From JACJYC01 sp964558465 (GTDB lineage Bacteria; Bacteroidota; Bacteroidia; Chitinophagales; Saprospiraceae), in NCBI GenBank assembly GCA_964558465.1, contig CAZLEF010000022.1, forward strand, positions 1-64,000: a DNA stretch of 64,000 nt, written 5' to 3'. The notes beneath the pieces were generated by a model. That model did not search any database. It was not told where the DNA came from and was given only the letters and a program-made list of their open reading frames with translations. A program made the translations under genes and the position numbers. Below, piece after piece: positions 1 to 8,092 of this stretch. Numbering within the stretch: the first letter of the stretch is position 1; each line of letters opens with the position of its first letter.

Positions 1-65
1 TCAACAAATCAACAAATCAACAAATCAACAAATCAACAAATCAACAAATCAACAAATCAACGAAT
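1..65. repeat. 8-bp tandem array (tcaacaaa)n at window edge
   Basis: About eight copies of tcaacaaa, the last one altered to tcaacgaa. The array runs off the left edge and ends 15 bp before the Nudix start. The same 8-bp family recurs at 3613-3655 and 17820-18040. Confidence 0.9.
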
Positions 66-79
66 CCTCCCTAACCGCA

Positions 80-622
80 ATGCCCAACCCGCACAACCCG
101 TGGCAAACCCTCAGCCTCGACAAAATCTACGACAACCCCTGGATCTCGGTTTCCCACCGCCAGGTAATCAACCCGTCCGGAAACCCGGGGATCTACGGTG
201 TTGTCCACTTCAAAAACCTGGCCATCGGCATCGTTCCGCTCGATGACAAAGGGAATACCTGGCTCGTAGGCCAATACCGCTATACCCTCGATCAGTACAG
301 TTGGGAAATCCCGGAGGGCGGCTGCCCCCTGGGTACCGATCCGCTGGAATCGGCCAAACGCGAATTGCAGGAAGAAACCGGCATGACTGCCATGGAATGG
401 ACCAAAATCCTGGATTTTCACACCTCCAACTCGGTCACCGACGAAACCGGCATGGTTTTCTTAGCGCAAAATCTCTCTTTCGGCGAGGCCGCCCCTGAAG
501 AGACCGAACAACTTGAAGTGCGGAAACTGCCCATCCGGGATGCCATCCGAATGGTGGAAAACGGAGAAATTACCGACGCGCTGTCGATTATGGCCCTGCT
601 GCGTGTACAGGCTTTTCTTTGA
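80..622 (+). CDS. Nudix hydrolase (ADP-ribose pyrophosphatase-like)
   Basis: A 180-residue cytosolic Nudix enzyme, probably cleaving a nucleoside diphosphate derivative such as ADP-ribose. The Nudix box spans residues 80-102, with the diagnostic RELQEETGM at 94-102 supplying the metal-binding glutamates. The first glutamate of the consensus (G-x5-E) is a threonine here (T86), a departure from the textbook motif. An N-terminal beta domain of about 40 residues precedes the fold, as in ADP-ribose pyrophosphatases. The ATG at 80 is the first start after the upstream repeat. It converges with the amidase gene 12 bp downstream. The family is certain; the substrate is inferred. Confidence 0.85.
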   Translation: MPNPHNPWQTLSLDKIYDNPWISVSHRQVINPSGNPGIYGVVHFKNLAIGIVPLDDKGNTWLVGQYRYTLDQYSWEIPEGGCPLGTDPLESAKRELQEETGMTAMEWTKILDFHTSNSVTDETGMVFLAQNLSFGEAAPEETEQLEVRKLPIRDAIRMVENGEITDALSIMALLRVQAFL

Positions 623-634
623 ACCCCAAACCCC

Positions 635-1519
635 TCAATCCAAATACCGCCTCACAATACCCTCATAAGCATCAATCCGCCGGTCCCGCAAAAACGGCCA
701 TAGCCGCCGCACAACCTCCGTTCTGTTTTTATCGATTTCAACGACTGCAAAATCCTCGGCGTCCGCAGGGGCCTGATAGAGGATCTCCCCTTGTGGACCG
801 GCCACAAAACTTTGCCCCCAAAATTGGATCCCGCCGGTTACACCCGTCCAGTCGGGTTCTGTCCCGGTCCGGTTCACAGCAACCACCGGCAACCCGTTGG
901 CCACGGCATGCCCCCTTTGTATGGTCTGCCAGGCGCCGGATTGCCGGGCTTTTTCGTCCGGATGATCGCTGCTTTCCCACCCGATGGCCGTTGGGTAGAT
1001 CAGTATTTCTGCGCCGGCCAGAGCCATCAAACGCGCCGCTTCAGGGTACCATTGGTCCCAGCATACCAGCACGCCAAGCCGGCCAACGGAGGTGTCGACC
1101 GGCCGGAATCCCAGATCGCCGGGGGTGAAATAAAACTTTTCGTAATATGCCGGATCGTCAGGGATATGCATTTTCCGGTATTTCCCGGCAATACTGCCGT
1201 CTTTTTCCAGCACAACGGCGGTATTGTGGTACAATCCGGGCGCTCTTTTTTCAAACAGGGAACAGACCAGCACAATACCCAACTCCCGGGCTATTGCCCC
1301 AAATTCTGCGGTAGAAGGCCCCGGAATGGGCTCCGCCATGTCGAATTTCTCTGCGTCCTCCGCCTGACAGAAATAGATCCCGGTATGCAATTCCTGCAAT
1401 ACCACCAATTCCGCCCCTTGCGCTGCGCAGACCCGGATTCCTTGCTTCGCCTTTTCGACATTCTCCCGCCGGTCCATGCCGCAACGCTGCTGGACCAACC
1501 CTGTTTTTAGTTTTGCCAT
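635..1519 (-). CDS. aguB: N-carbamoylputrescine amidase (nitrilase superfamily)
   Basis: Hydrolyses N-carbamoylputrescine to putrescine, CO2 and ammonia, the last step of putrescine synthesis from agmatine. The Glu-Lys-Cys triad of carbon-nitrogen hydrolases is visible: E43 in LQELHTG, K116 in KYRKMHIPDDP and C153 in LVCWDQWYPE. The stretches around Lys and Cys (YEKFYFTPGD, CWDQWYPEAARLMAL) are characteristic of AguB rather than of other nitrilases. I start at MAKLK (ATG at 1519, 294 residues); an in-frame ATG at 1549 would add ten unconserved residues. The usual partner, agmatine deiminase, is not in this window. It reads in the same direction as the deoxynucleoside kinase gene. Confidence 0.9.
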   Translation of the reverse strand: MAKLKTGLVQQRCGMDRRENVEKAKQGIRVCAAQGAELVVLQELHTGIYFCQAEDAEKFDMAEPIPGPSTAEFGAIARELGIVLVCSLFEKRAPGLYHNTAVVLEKDGSIAGKYRKMHIPDDPAYYEKFYFTPGDLGFRPVDTSVGRLGVLVCWDQWYPEAARLMALAGAEILIYPTAIGWESSDHPDEKARQSGAWQTIQRGHAVANGLPVVAVNRTGTEPDWTGVTGGIQFWGQSFVAGPQGEILYQAPADAEDFAVVEIDKNRTEVVRRLWPFLRDRRIDAYEGIVRRYLD

Positions 1520-1551
1520 TCTTTTAATGGATTGGTTAAGGACATTCACAA

Positions 1552-2187
1552 CTAAAACAACCCGTGCAACTCCGCCCGCACCATATCCACCACCTTGCCC
1601 AGGTCTTCAGGGTGGTTTTGAAAATCGACGTCGTCGGCGGGAATGATCAGCAACCTGCCTTCCTTGTACCCCGAGATCCAGTTCTCGTACCTTTCATTCA
1701 GCCTTTTCAGGTAGTCCAGGCTCATATTGCCTTCGTAATCGCGTCCGCGCGACTGGATATGCTCCACCAGTGTCGGAATGCTGGCCCGCAGATAGATCAG
1801 CAGGTCGGGCGGCTGGATCTGGGAAGACATGGTGATGAACAGGCTGAAATAATTGTCAAAATCGCGTTTCGACATCAGCCCCATGTCATGCAGGTTGGGT
1901 GCAAAGATATAGGCGTCCTCATAAATGGTGCGGTCCTGCACCACGGTCCGGTCGCCGCTCAGTATTTTCAACACCTGTTGGTAGCGGTTGTTGAGGAAGT
2001 AAATCTGCAGATTGAAGGACCAGCGCTGCATGTCAATATAAAAATCGCTCAGGTAAGGATTGTTGTCCGTTGATTCGAAGTGGACATCCCAATCAAAGTT
2101 CCTGGCCAGTTTTTCGCACAGGGTCGTTTTACCGGCGCCGATATTGCCGGCAATGGCAATATGTTTGATTTTGTCGGAAATACTCAT
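1552..2187 (-). CDS. Deoxynucleoside kinase (dGK/dAK type)
   Basis: Phosphorylates deoxynucleosides for dNTP salvage in the cytosol. The 211-residue protein has a P-loop GNIGAGKT at residues 14-21, the DRTIYEDA motif near 85 (the DRS-type substrate/metal motif of the dNK family), and an arginine-rich LID region (SRGRDYE) near 146. Length and motifs fit the bacterial deoxyadenosine/deoxyguanosine kinase family. The start is taken at MSISDKIKHIAI (ATG at 2187); an upstream in-frame ATG adds 20 residues with no family counterpart. It is divergent from gatC, with a 190-bp intergenic space that contains a weak -7-like TATTTTCG on the minus strand. Confidence 0.88.
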   Translation of the reverse strand: MSISDKIKHIAIAGNIGAGKTTLCEKLARNFDWDVHFESTDNNPYLSDFYIDMQRWSFNLQIYFLNNRYQQVLKILSGDRTVVQDRTIYEDAYIFAPNLHDMGLMSKRDFDNYFSLFITMSSQIQPPDLLIYLRASIPTLVEHIQSRGRDYEGNMSLDYLKRLNERYENWISGYKEGRLLIIPADDVDFQNHPEDLGKVVDMVRAELHGLF

Positions 2188-2376
2188 AGCTTTTGCGCCT
2201 TTCTCTGGCGGCGGCACGAAAATAGAACATCCCGCATAAATAGCCAAGGAATCCGCCCAACTCTTCCCGGGTTACTTTTGTTACTTTTTCTTAATATTGC
2301 GTTTTTGTCTTTGGATTGAAGGCCTCCTTTCCGGTGTTTTGCCGAGAAAAAGCGCCCGAACTTCGATTTTTTTCCA

Positions 2377-2667
2377 ATGCTGATCACAGAAGACCTAGTT
2401 TTAAAGCTTGAGCAGTTGACCCGGCTGGAATTGTCGGCCGGAGAACGTGAACACCTCCTGCAGGATCTCAACAAGATCCTCGGCATGGTGGACAAACTCA
2501 ACGGGCTGGATACCCAGGGGGTGGAACCGCTGGTTTACCTGAATGAAGAACCGCTGGTGCTGAGGCCTGATGTCCCCGAAGGACAAGTGGAGCGCGAGGC
2601 CGCCTTGCGCAATGCACCGGAGGCGGACGGGGTGTATTTCAGGACGCCGAAGGTTATAGAGGGGTGA
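2377..2667 (+). CDS. gatC: Asp/Glu-tRNA amidotransferase subunit C
   Basis: Small subunit of the GatCAB complex, which converts Glu-tRNA(Gln) or Asp-tRNA(Asn) to the amide form. At 96 residues it has the normal GatC length. Recognisable family features are the N-terminal helix LVLKLEQLTRLELS, the central pattern LNKILGMVDKLNGLDTQGVEP, and the C-terminal DGVYFRTPKVIE tail. gatA and gatB are not adjacent, which is common in Bacteroidota. The stop codon TGA at 2665-2667 is the first gtga of the purine-rich repeat that follows, so the array abuts the coding sequence directly. Confidence 0.93.
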   Translation: MLITEDLVLKLEQLTRLELSAGEREHLLQDLNKILGMVDKLNGLDTQGVEPLVYLNEEPLVLRPDVPEGQVEREAALRNAPEADGVYFRTPKVIEG

Positions 2668-2832
2668 GAGGGGTAAGAGAGGTGAGAGGGGTGAGAGGGG
2701 TGAGAGAGAGGTGAGAGGGAGTTGTTCCTGGCGTTCAAACGGCAGCAAACCACCCCAAACCACTCCAAACCACCCCAAACCACGCCCCAGCGTGGCCAAA
2801 CAACTCCAAACCACCAAAAACTACCATAAACC
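2657..2832. repeat. Bipartite low-complexity array: (gggtgagag)n then (aaaccacccc)n
   Basis: 2657-2721 is a roughly 9-bp purine array of gggtgagag-like units. 2745-2832 is a roughly 10-bp array of aaaccacccc/aaaccactcc units. The G-rich half can pair with the C-rich half in RNA, so the gatC transcript could end in a long imperfect stem. No gene is seen here. Confidence 0.8.
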
Positions 2833-2862
2833 ATTTTCAAACGATACAATATCATCCGATTC

Positions 2863-3576
2863 ATGGAACCAATTATCTCCGTAAGATCGCTCCAGAAAAC
2901 CTATCAGATGGGAGCAACCCTTGTAAAGGCCCTTCAAACCGTTTCGATGGAGATCCAGAAAAACGAATTTGTAGCGCTGATGGGCCCGTCCGGCTCGGGT
3001 AAATCCACCCTGATGAACCTGCTGGGTTGCCTGGATTCCCCGACCAGCGGGGAGTATTGGCTCAATGGCATCAACGTCAGCACCATGACGGATTCCGAAC
3101 TGGCCGAGGTCAGGAACAAAGAGATCGGTTTCGTCTTTCAGACCTTCAACCTTTTGCCCAGGCTTTCGGCCCTCGAAAATGTGGCTTTGCCGCTCGTTTA
3201 TGGCGGCGCCGGCAAAGCCGCACGCACTGCGCGGGCTGCCGAAGTCCTCGAAGCCGTCGGGCTCGGCGACCGGATGGACCACAAACCCAACGAACTCTCA
3301 GGGGGCCAGCGCCAAAGGGTAGCGATTGCCCGGGCTCTGGTCAATAACCCGTCGATTATTCTGGCGGATGAACCGACCGGAAACCTCGACTCCAAAACGT
3401 CCATTGAGATCATGGGTATTTTTGAGGAGATCCATAAAGCCGGCAATACGGTAATTATTGTGACCCACGAACCCGATATCGCCGACCACGCCCACCGGGT
3501 GATCCGCCTCCGGGACGGCCTGATCGAGAGCGATCAGATCAACCCCAATCCGGCGAGCGTGCTGCAATCTGTTTAA
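2863..3576 (+). CDS. ABC transporter ATP-binding protein (LolD/MacB type)
   Basis: ATPase subunit of a type VII (MacB/LolCDE-like) ABC system at the inner membrane. In 237 residues it shows Walker A GPSGSGKST (about 41-49), the Q-loop FVFQTFNLLPRLSALENV, the signature LSGGQRQR and Walker B IILADEP, followed by H-loop TH. The phrase GKSTLMNLLGCLDSPTSGEY and the Q-loop are typical of LolD, MacB and FtsE relatives. No permease gene is adjacent in this window, so the substrate is unknown. The start at 2863 follows directly after the C-rich half of a repeat array; downstream is a perfect hairpin that may end its transcript. Confidence 0.88.
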   Translation: MEPIISVRSLQKTYQMGATLVKALQTVSMEIQKNEFVALMGPSGSGKSTLMNLLGCLDSPTSGEYWLNGINVSTMTDSELAEVRNKEIGFVFQTFNLLPRLSALENVALPLVYGGAGKAARTARAAEVLEAVGLGDRMDHKPNELSGGQRQRVAIARALVNNPSIILADEPTGNLDSKTSIEIMGIFEEIHKAGNTVIIVTHEPDIADHAHRVIRLRDGLIESDQINPNPASVLQSV

Positions 3577-3584
3577 AAATTGTG

Positions 3585-3658
3585 GATTCGTTGATTTGTT
3601 GATGCGTACCCACAAATCAACAAATCAACGAATCAACGAATCAACGAATCAACAACTA
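3585..3658 (+). repeat. Hairpin-forming 8-bp array (17-bp perfect stem)
   Basis: gattcgttgatttgttg at 3585-3601 is the exact reverse complement of 3618-3634, with a 16-nt loop. The right arm belongs to an (aaatcaac/gaatcaac)n array of 8-bp period reaching 3655. It lies 9 bp after the ABC ATPase stop, so it may act as a terminator or 3'-end stabiliser, although no U-tract follows. Confidence 0.85.
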
Positions 3659-4210
3659 ATGTCCCCCAAAATCTACACCAAATCCGGGGATAAAGGCCAG
3701 ACTTCCCTTTTCAACGGGACCCGGCTGCCCAAACACCATATCCGGATCGAGTCCTACGGGTCGGTGGATGAACTCAATGCCCACCTGGGGTTATTGCGGG
3801 ATCAGCTGGATCATCAGGCGACCAGGGATCAGTTGCTGGCCATCCAGCATTTGCTGTTTGTCGTGGGCTCCCAACTGGCAGCAGGCTCCGAACCTTCGCC
3901 GCATATTCCACCCTTCCCGGCCGGTGCCGTCGAAATCCTGGAAAAAGAAATGGACCGGATGACGGAAGAATTGCCGCCCCTCCGGCATTTTATCCTTCCT
4001 GGCGGGCATATAGCCGTGTCCCAATGCCATGTTGCGCGCACCGTTTGCCGCAGGGCCGAAAGGATGGTGGTCGCCCTTTCGGAGCAGGAGCCCGTACCGC
4101 CTGTCCTCATTCAATACCTCAACCGCCTGTCGGATTATCTATTCACCCTCGCCCGGTTTTTATCCCGCCATTTCGGCGTTGAAGAGCTGAAATGGGAAAA
4201 ACCGCAATGA
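3659..4210 (+). CDS. Cob(I)alamin adenosyltransferase, PduO type
   Basis: Transfers the adenosyl group of ATP to cob(I)alamin to form coenzyme B12, in the cytosol. The 183-residue helical-bundle protein starts with the ATP-binding motif KIYTKSGDKGQTSLFNG (residues 4-20), then shows the conserved GSVDELNAHLGLL, the VGSQLA helix, and the RTVCRRAERMV and LNRLSDYLFTLAR helices typical of PduO-type enzymes. I start at MSPKIYTKSG (ATG at 3659). An upstream in-frame ATG would translate the 8-bp repeat into a peptide unlike the family. It lies upstream of the mobA-sufS-sufU cofactor genes on the same strand. Confidence 0.9.
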   Translation: MSPKIYTKSGDKGQTSLFNGTRLPKHHIRIESYGSVDELNAHLGLLRDQLDHQATRDQLLAIQHLLFVVGSQLAAGSEPSPHIPPFPAGAVEILEKEMDRMTEELPPLRHFILPGGHIAVSQCHVARTVCRRAERMVVALSEQEPVPPVLIQYLNRLSDYLFTLARFLSRHFGVEELKWEKPQ

Positions 4211-4249
4211 CATTCAGCCTTTTTTGTCCGGCGTGTGTTTTAACCTCAA

Positions 4250-4257
4250 TACCTTTG
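4250..4257 (+). promoter_or_regulatory. Bacteroidota -7 box TACCTTTG
   Basis: Exact TANNTTTG match ending 4 bp before the ATG at 4262; a TTTG lies 23 bp upstream at 4223-4226. If the box is active, the transcript would be almost leaderless, or translation would begin further in. Confidence 0.5.
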
Positions 4258-4261
4258 AGCT

Positions 4262-5404
4262 ATGCAAACACCGGAACACGAAAAACATGCCAGGGTGGCC
4301 CGGCCGGCCCTCGGGCAATTCGCCAGGCAGGAATGGGCGGTGATGGGCGCGCCCTGCGATCAGATTCACGGGTTGATCTCTGCGCTTTGCAGCCGGCTGG
4401 GCGCCAGGCATAAAATTGCCTGCCTCGATGCCGACCACCATTCATCTGAGAACGCCGGTTGGCTGGAAGAAGGCGCCGGCCTTGTGTACACCAACAAGAT
4501 CCGATTTCACCGGATCGACCGGAAAGCCGAGCCCAATCCGTTTGAATACAAGGCCCTGTTCAACGAAATGGACGCCGTATTGGTCAACGGGAACCATTTT
4601 GCCGCTTCCCGCCAGATCCTGATCCTTGACCCGCGAAAATTTGATTCGCTCAGCCGCAAAACGGACCGCCTCTCCCAGGTGGAACTGGTACTGGAATTGC
4701 CGGAAAAACACCCGGCGCCTGATTTCCTGCGCGCACACCTCGGCGATCAACTGGACCGGATCCCCCGCCTTCCGGTCTCCGACCACGAAGGCATCGCTGC
4801 CTGGTTGTCGGGCAGGTTGCAGGCGGGAATTCCGCAAGTCAGGGCCCTGATCCTGGCGGGCGGCCGGAGCACCCGGATGGGAAAGGACAAAAGTTTGATG
4901 GATTACCACGGCCGGCCCCAGCGGGAATATTTGTACGATATGATGGAAGGAATGGGCCTGGAACCTTTTATTTCGCTGGCCCCCGGGCAAACGATAGAGG
5001 ATCGGCGTTACCTGAATGATACCTTTTTGGGATTGGGGCCGATGAGCGCTATTTTATCTGCCTTCAGAGAGCAGCCCGACACGGCCTGGCTGGCGCTGGC
5101 ATGCGACCTTCCGCTGGTTGACGGCCAGGTTCTGAAGACCCTGCTGGAAAATCGCAGGCCGACGGCGGTTGCCACGGCGTTCCGCAGCCCCGAATCCGGG
5201 TTTCCGGAGCCGTTGGCGGCGATCTGGGAACCCCGGAGTTATGCCCGTTTATTGGGTTTCCTGGCACAAGGGTATTCCTGCCCGCGCAAGGTGCTGATCA
5301 ATTCGGACACCCATATCATCGACCCACCCTCGCCGGAATCCATGCTGAACGCCAACCGGCCCGAAGAAGCCGAACAAATTCTGAAGCAGTATGTGGGACG
5401 TTGA
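4262..5404 (+). CDS. MobA-like nucleotidyltransferase with degenerate MobB-like N-terminal domain
   Basis: Probably attaches GMP (or CMP) to molybdopterin in molybdenum-cofactor maturation. Residues from about 195 to 380 form a MobA fold: VRALILAGGRSTRMGKDKS is the LAGGxSxRMGxDK nucleotide-binding loop, and LACDLPLVD is the metal-binding Asp motif. Residues 1-190 resemble MobB in layout, starting AVMGAPCDQIHGLISAL where MobB has its P-loop, but the GxxGxGKT lysine/threonine signature is missing. At 380 residues it is about twice the length of stand-alone MobA. It overlaps sufS by 14 bp, implying co-translation. MobA family assignment is secure; the N-terminal domain call is inference. Confidence 0.8.
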   Translation: MQTPEHEKHARVARPALGQFARQEWAVMGAPCDQIHGLISALCSRLGARHKIACLDADHHSSENAGWLEEGAGLVYTNKIRFHRIDRKAEPNPFEYKALFNEMDAVLVNGNHFAASRQILILDPRKFDSLSRKTDRLSQVELVLELPEKHPAPDFLRAHLGDQLDRIPRLPVSDHEGIAAWLSGRLQAGIPQVRALILAGGRSTRMGKDKSLMDYHGRPQREYLYDMMEGMGLEPFISLAPGQTIEDRRYLNDTFLGLGPMSAILSAFREQPDTAWLALACDLPLVDGQVLKTLLENRRPTAVATAFRSPESGFPEPLAAIWEPRSYARLLGFLAQGYSCPRKVLINSDTHIIDPPSPESMLNANRPEEAEQILKQYVGR

Positions 5405-6602
5405 AGCCTTCAGGGCGCAGTTTCCGGTTTTTGCCCGGGGTTTGGGCCCGGCCTACCTCGACAATGCCGCAACCACCCATAAGCCGCAGGCAGTTATTCA
5501 GGCTATAACCGATTTTTACGGGCGGGACTACGCCACCGTCCACAGGGGCGCCTACCTGGCTTCGGCTTCGGCTACCCGGGCGTTTGAAGGCGTCCGGACC
5601 AGCGTAAAACAATGGTTGAACGCCCGGTCGGAAAACGAGATCGTGTTCACGTCCGGAGCGACCGCAGGCATCAACCTGATCGCCAATGCTTTTCTGACCG
5701 ACCGCCTGCAACCCGGCGATTCCGTTGTGGTCACAGCCATGGAACACCATTCCAACCTGCTGCCCTGGCAGGCGGTGGCGGCGCGGAAAGGCGCATTCCT
5801 GCGGGTGGTTCGGGTGGACAGCAGCGGCGAGCTGAATCTCCATTCGCTGGCCGAATGCCTGGATCACAAGACCCGGATGCTGGCAGTTACCCACGTTTCC
5901 AATGTGTTGGGCACAGTGAATCCGATCCCGGAAATCACGGCAGAGGCTAAAAAATACCAAATTCCCGTTTTGGTGGACGCCGCCCAGGGCGCCCTCCTGC
6001 ACTCCATTGATGTGCAGGACTGGGACTGCGATTTCCTGGTTTTTTCCGGTCACAAAATTTTTGGCCCCACGGGGGTTGGTGTTTTATACGGCAAAAAGGA
6101 GCGCCTGGAAAAAATGGAACCCTGGCAATTCGGCGGGGAGATGATCCTGGACGCCTCTTTTGCGCGGAGTGAATACGCAGCCCCGCCCCGGCGGTTTGAA
6201 GCCGGCACGCCGCATATTGCAGGCGTGATCGGACTGGGCGCTGCGCTTGAATTTATCCGTACTTTTGACCGGGAGACGGCACTGGCCTACACAGTTGATT
6301 TGAGGGAATATGCCGTCCGTCTGCTTGAAGATATTCCCGGGATCCGGATCCTGGCAAAAGGCGCGAAGGAGTCGGTGATCGTTTCATTCAGCCTGGACGA
6401 AATCCATCCGCACGATATCGCCACTTTTTTGAGTCAGGACCAGGTAGCGGTGCGGTCGGGTTTCCATTGCGCGCAGCCCCTGATCGAATATTTTGGTTTT
6501 CCCGGCACGGTGCGCATTTCACTTGCCCCCTACAATACCCGTGCGGAACTGGACCGGATGCGGACGGCTTTGGGCGAGGCGGTGCGGGTGCTGGGGGCTT
6601 GA
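5391..6602 (+). CDS. sufS: Cysteine desulfurase SufS
   Basis: PLP enzyme that takes sulfur from cysteine for Fe-S cluster assembly. The 403-residue group II desulfurase has the PLP-binding lysine K222 in SGHKIFGPTGVGVLYGKK, the cofactor-contacting TAMEHHSNLLPWQ and VDAAQGALL motifs, and the persulfide cysteine C360 in RSGFHCAQPL. The N-terminal YLDNAATTHKP is typical of SufS. It overlaps the mobA-like gene by 14 bp and is followed after 82 bp by SufU, its usual sulfur acceptor. The rest of the suf operon (sufBCD) is not in the window, so SufS and SufU form a detached pair here. Confidence 0.93.
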   Translation: MWDVEAFRAQFPVFARGLGPAYLDNAATTHKPQAVIQAITDFYGRDYATVHRGAYLASASATRAFEGVRTSVKQWLNARSENEIVFTSGATAGINLIANAFLTDRLQPGDSVVVTAMEHHSNLLPWQAVAARKGAFLRVVRVDSSGELNLHSLAECLDHKTRMLAVTHVSNVLGTVNPIPEITAEAKKYQIPVLVDAAQGALLHSIDVQDWDCDFLVFSGHKIFGPTGVGVLYGKKERLEKMEPWQFGGEMILDASFARSEYAAPPRRFEAGTPHIAGVIGLGAALEFIRTFDRETALAYTVDLREYAVRLLEDIPGIRILAKGAKESVIVSFSLDEIHPHDIATFLSQDQVAVRSGFHCAQPLIEYFGFPGTVRISLAPYNTRAELDRMRTALGEAVRVLGA

Positions 6603-6707
6603 ACTGGCGGGCGAAGCAACAATGAACCCTCCTCCGCCGCGCTTTAAGGCGCGGCTACGGCGGGCGAAGCAACAATGAACAACAATGAACAACAATGAAC
6701 AACCCGA
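6603..6707. repeat. REP-like palindrome framed by 22-bp direct repeats
   Basis: A 22-bp sequence (ggcgggcgaagcaacaatgaa plus c) occurs at 6606-6627 and 6659-6680. Between them, gccgcgc-tttaag-gcgcggc forms a perfect 7-bp stem, extended by flanking ccgcc/ggcgg. The second copy runs into four 10-bp units of aacaatgaac that contain the sufU start. Confidence 0.8.
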
Positions 6708-7131
6708 ACTATACAACGACCTGATCCTGGAGGCCAGCAGGACCCCCTATCATTTCGAGCGAAGGCCGGACGCCGGGATCACGGTCAACGCCTACAATGC
6801 CTATTGCGGCGATAAATACCAGTTGTACCTCGAAATGGAAGGCGACCGGATAAAAACCATCCATTTTCACGGGTACGGATGCGCGGTTTCCAAAGCCTCC
6901 TGTTCGGTGCTGGCCAGGGAACTGGAAGGTAAAACCCTGCAGGAAATCACTGCGCTGGCAGCTTCTTTCGTGAACGCCATCCGCGGGGATAGACCCGGGG
7001 TTGAAAACCCGCCGCCCTATGTTGCGGCTTTTTTGGCAGCGCGGGATTTTCCGGGAAGGGAGACCTGTGCGGTGTTAGGATGGGAGGCGCTATTGGAGCA
7101 ATGTCGTGGTATTGACGAAAGTTTTGGCTGA
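6685..7131 (+). CDS. sufU: Fe-S assembly sulfur acceptor SufU
   Basis: Zinc-bearing sulfur acceptor that takes persulfide from SufS and passes it to the cluster machinery. The 148-residue IscU/NifU-like fold carries the expected ligands C41 and D43 (YCGDKYQ), C66 (GYGCAVSKAS) and C128 (ETCAVLGWEAL). The insertion before the last cysteine (DRPGVENPPPYVAAF) distinguishes SufU from IscU. The ATG at 6685 lies in a 10-bp repeat with other ATGs at 6675 and 6695 in different frames, so only 6685 reads correctly. It sits directly downstream of sufS, as expected for a functional pair. Confidence 0.88.
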   Translation: MNNNEQPELYNDLILEASRTPYHFERRPDAGITVNAYNAYCGDKYQLYLEMEGDRIKTIHFHGYGCAVSKASCSVLARELEGKTLQEITALAASFVNAIRGDRPGVENPPPYVAAFLAARDFPGRETCAVLGWEALLEQCRGIDESFG

Positions 7132-7276
7132 CTCCGGGCTGGGATTTAACCACGACCTGTTTCGCAAGGTGTAGAAAGGACGCAAAAGAATCGCAAAATT
7201 CGCCATTTTCTTGATGATCAGTGTGCTGTCTTGATGCCTTTAATTTCGAACAATAGTTATACGAAAAAAATATAAT

Positions 7277-8092
7277 ATGATTCTTTACAAATTATTAAAG
7301 AAACCATTTTTTGGGAATTTTATGGTAAAATGGAGAAATCCACTTTCCGAAAATGAACAAAAAGATTGGCAACAGATCAAAGTTCAAAGCAAATCAGGCG
7401 GAACTATTTTTGGGCTTTTTTCAAGAGTGAATAATGCTAAAGCTACGATTGTGCTGGGCCATCCGATGGGAAAAGAAGCCAAAGGATATTTTATAAAGAA
7501 TGGCTATACAGACCTGTTGCGCAATAATGGTTATAATGTTTTGATATTTGATATCAATGGATTTGGAGAAAGTTCCCACGGCAACTTTTCCTATTTTGAA
7601 GACATAATTGCAATCAGTATTAAAGCAAAAGAATTAACGCCGGAATTGCAAATAGGATATCACGGAATTTCAATGGGCGGACAGTGGGCAACAATTTCAT
7701 TTACAGACAATTCTCACTGTTATGACTTTGCGATCATTGAGAGTGCGGCAACAACTTTAGACGAATTTTGGATACATTTCCCTATTCCATACAAAGTGCT
7801 GAAAATTTCAAATATTTTTTTACCCAGGTATAAACAAAGAATAAAAATGATAGATAGGATAAAAGAAGCGAAAAAATTAAAATCCGTTTTATTCATTTAT
7901 TCTGCGAGCGACGCCTGGACAACTGTTTCAATGGGAGAAAGATTTCAGAAAAACTGTCCTGTAGATGCTGAAATCTGGACGGTTGAAGATGCAAAACACG
8001 CTATGATTATGAAGTCGAGGCATAAAGACGCGTACGAACAAAAAATACTTGACTATTTTGACAAATCTACCATCTGGCAAAACAATAGCTGA
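7277..8092 (+). CDS. Alpha/beta hydrolase, AT-rich and probably acquired
   Basis: A 271-residue serine hydrolase of unknown substrate. The catalytic serine sits in the elbow GISMGG (S132), the acid is likely D212 in YSASDAW and the histidine H241 in EDAKHAM; LGHPMGKEA supplies the oxyanion region. No signal peptide is evident, although the N-terminus is basic and hydrophobic. The gene is strikingly AT-rich, with AAA/GAA/TTT codons, against GC-rich neighbours on both sides, and the shift in composition begins in the intergenic DNA near 7200. That points to recent horizontal transfer. No integrase or repeat marks the edges beyond the low-complexity flanks. Confidence 0.8.
   Translation: MILYKLLKKPFFGNFMVKWRNPLSENEQKDWQQIKVQSKSGGTIFGLFSRVNNAKATIVLGHPMGKEAKGYFIKNGYTDLLRNNGYNVLIFDINGFGESSHGNFSYFEDIIAISIKAKELTPELQIGYHGISMGGQWATISFTDNSHCYDFAIIESAATTLDEFWIHFPIPYKVLKISNIFLPRYKQRIKMIDRIKEAKKLKSVLFIYSASDAWTTVSMGERFQKNCPVDAEIWTVEDAKHAMIMKSRHKDAYEQKILDYFDKSTIWQNNS

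Noticed and set aside
80..622. Nudix box defect implying an inactive enzyme
   Set aside because: Only the first glutamate differs; the metal-binding REUxEExGU core is complete, so activity is still likely.
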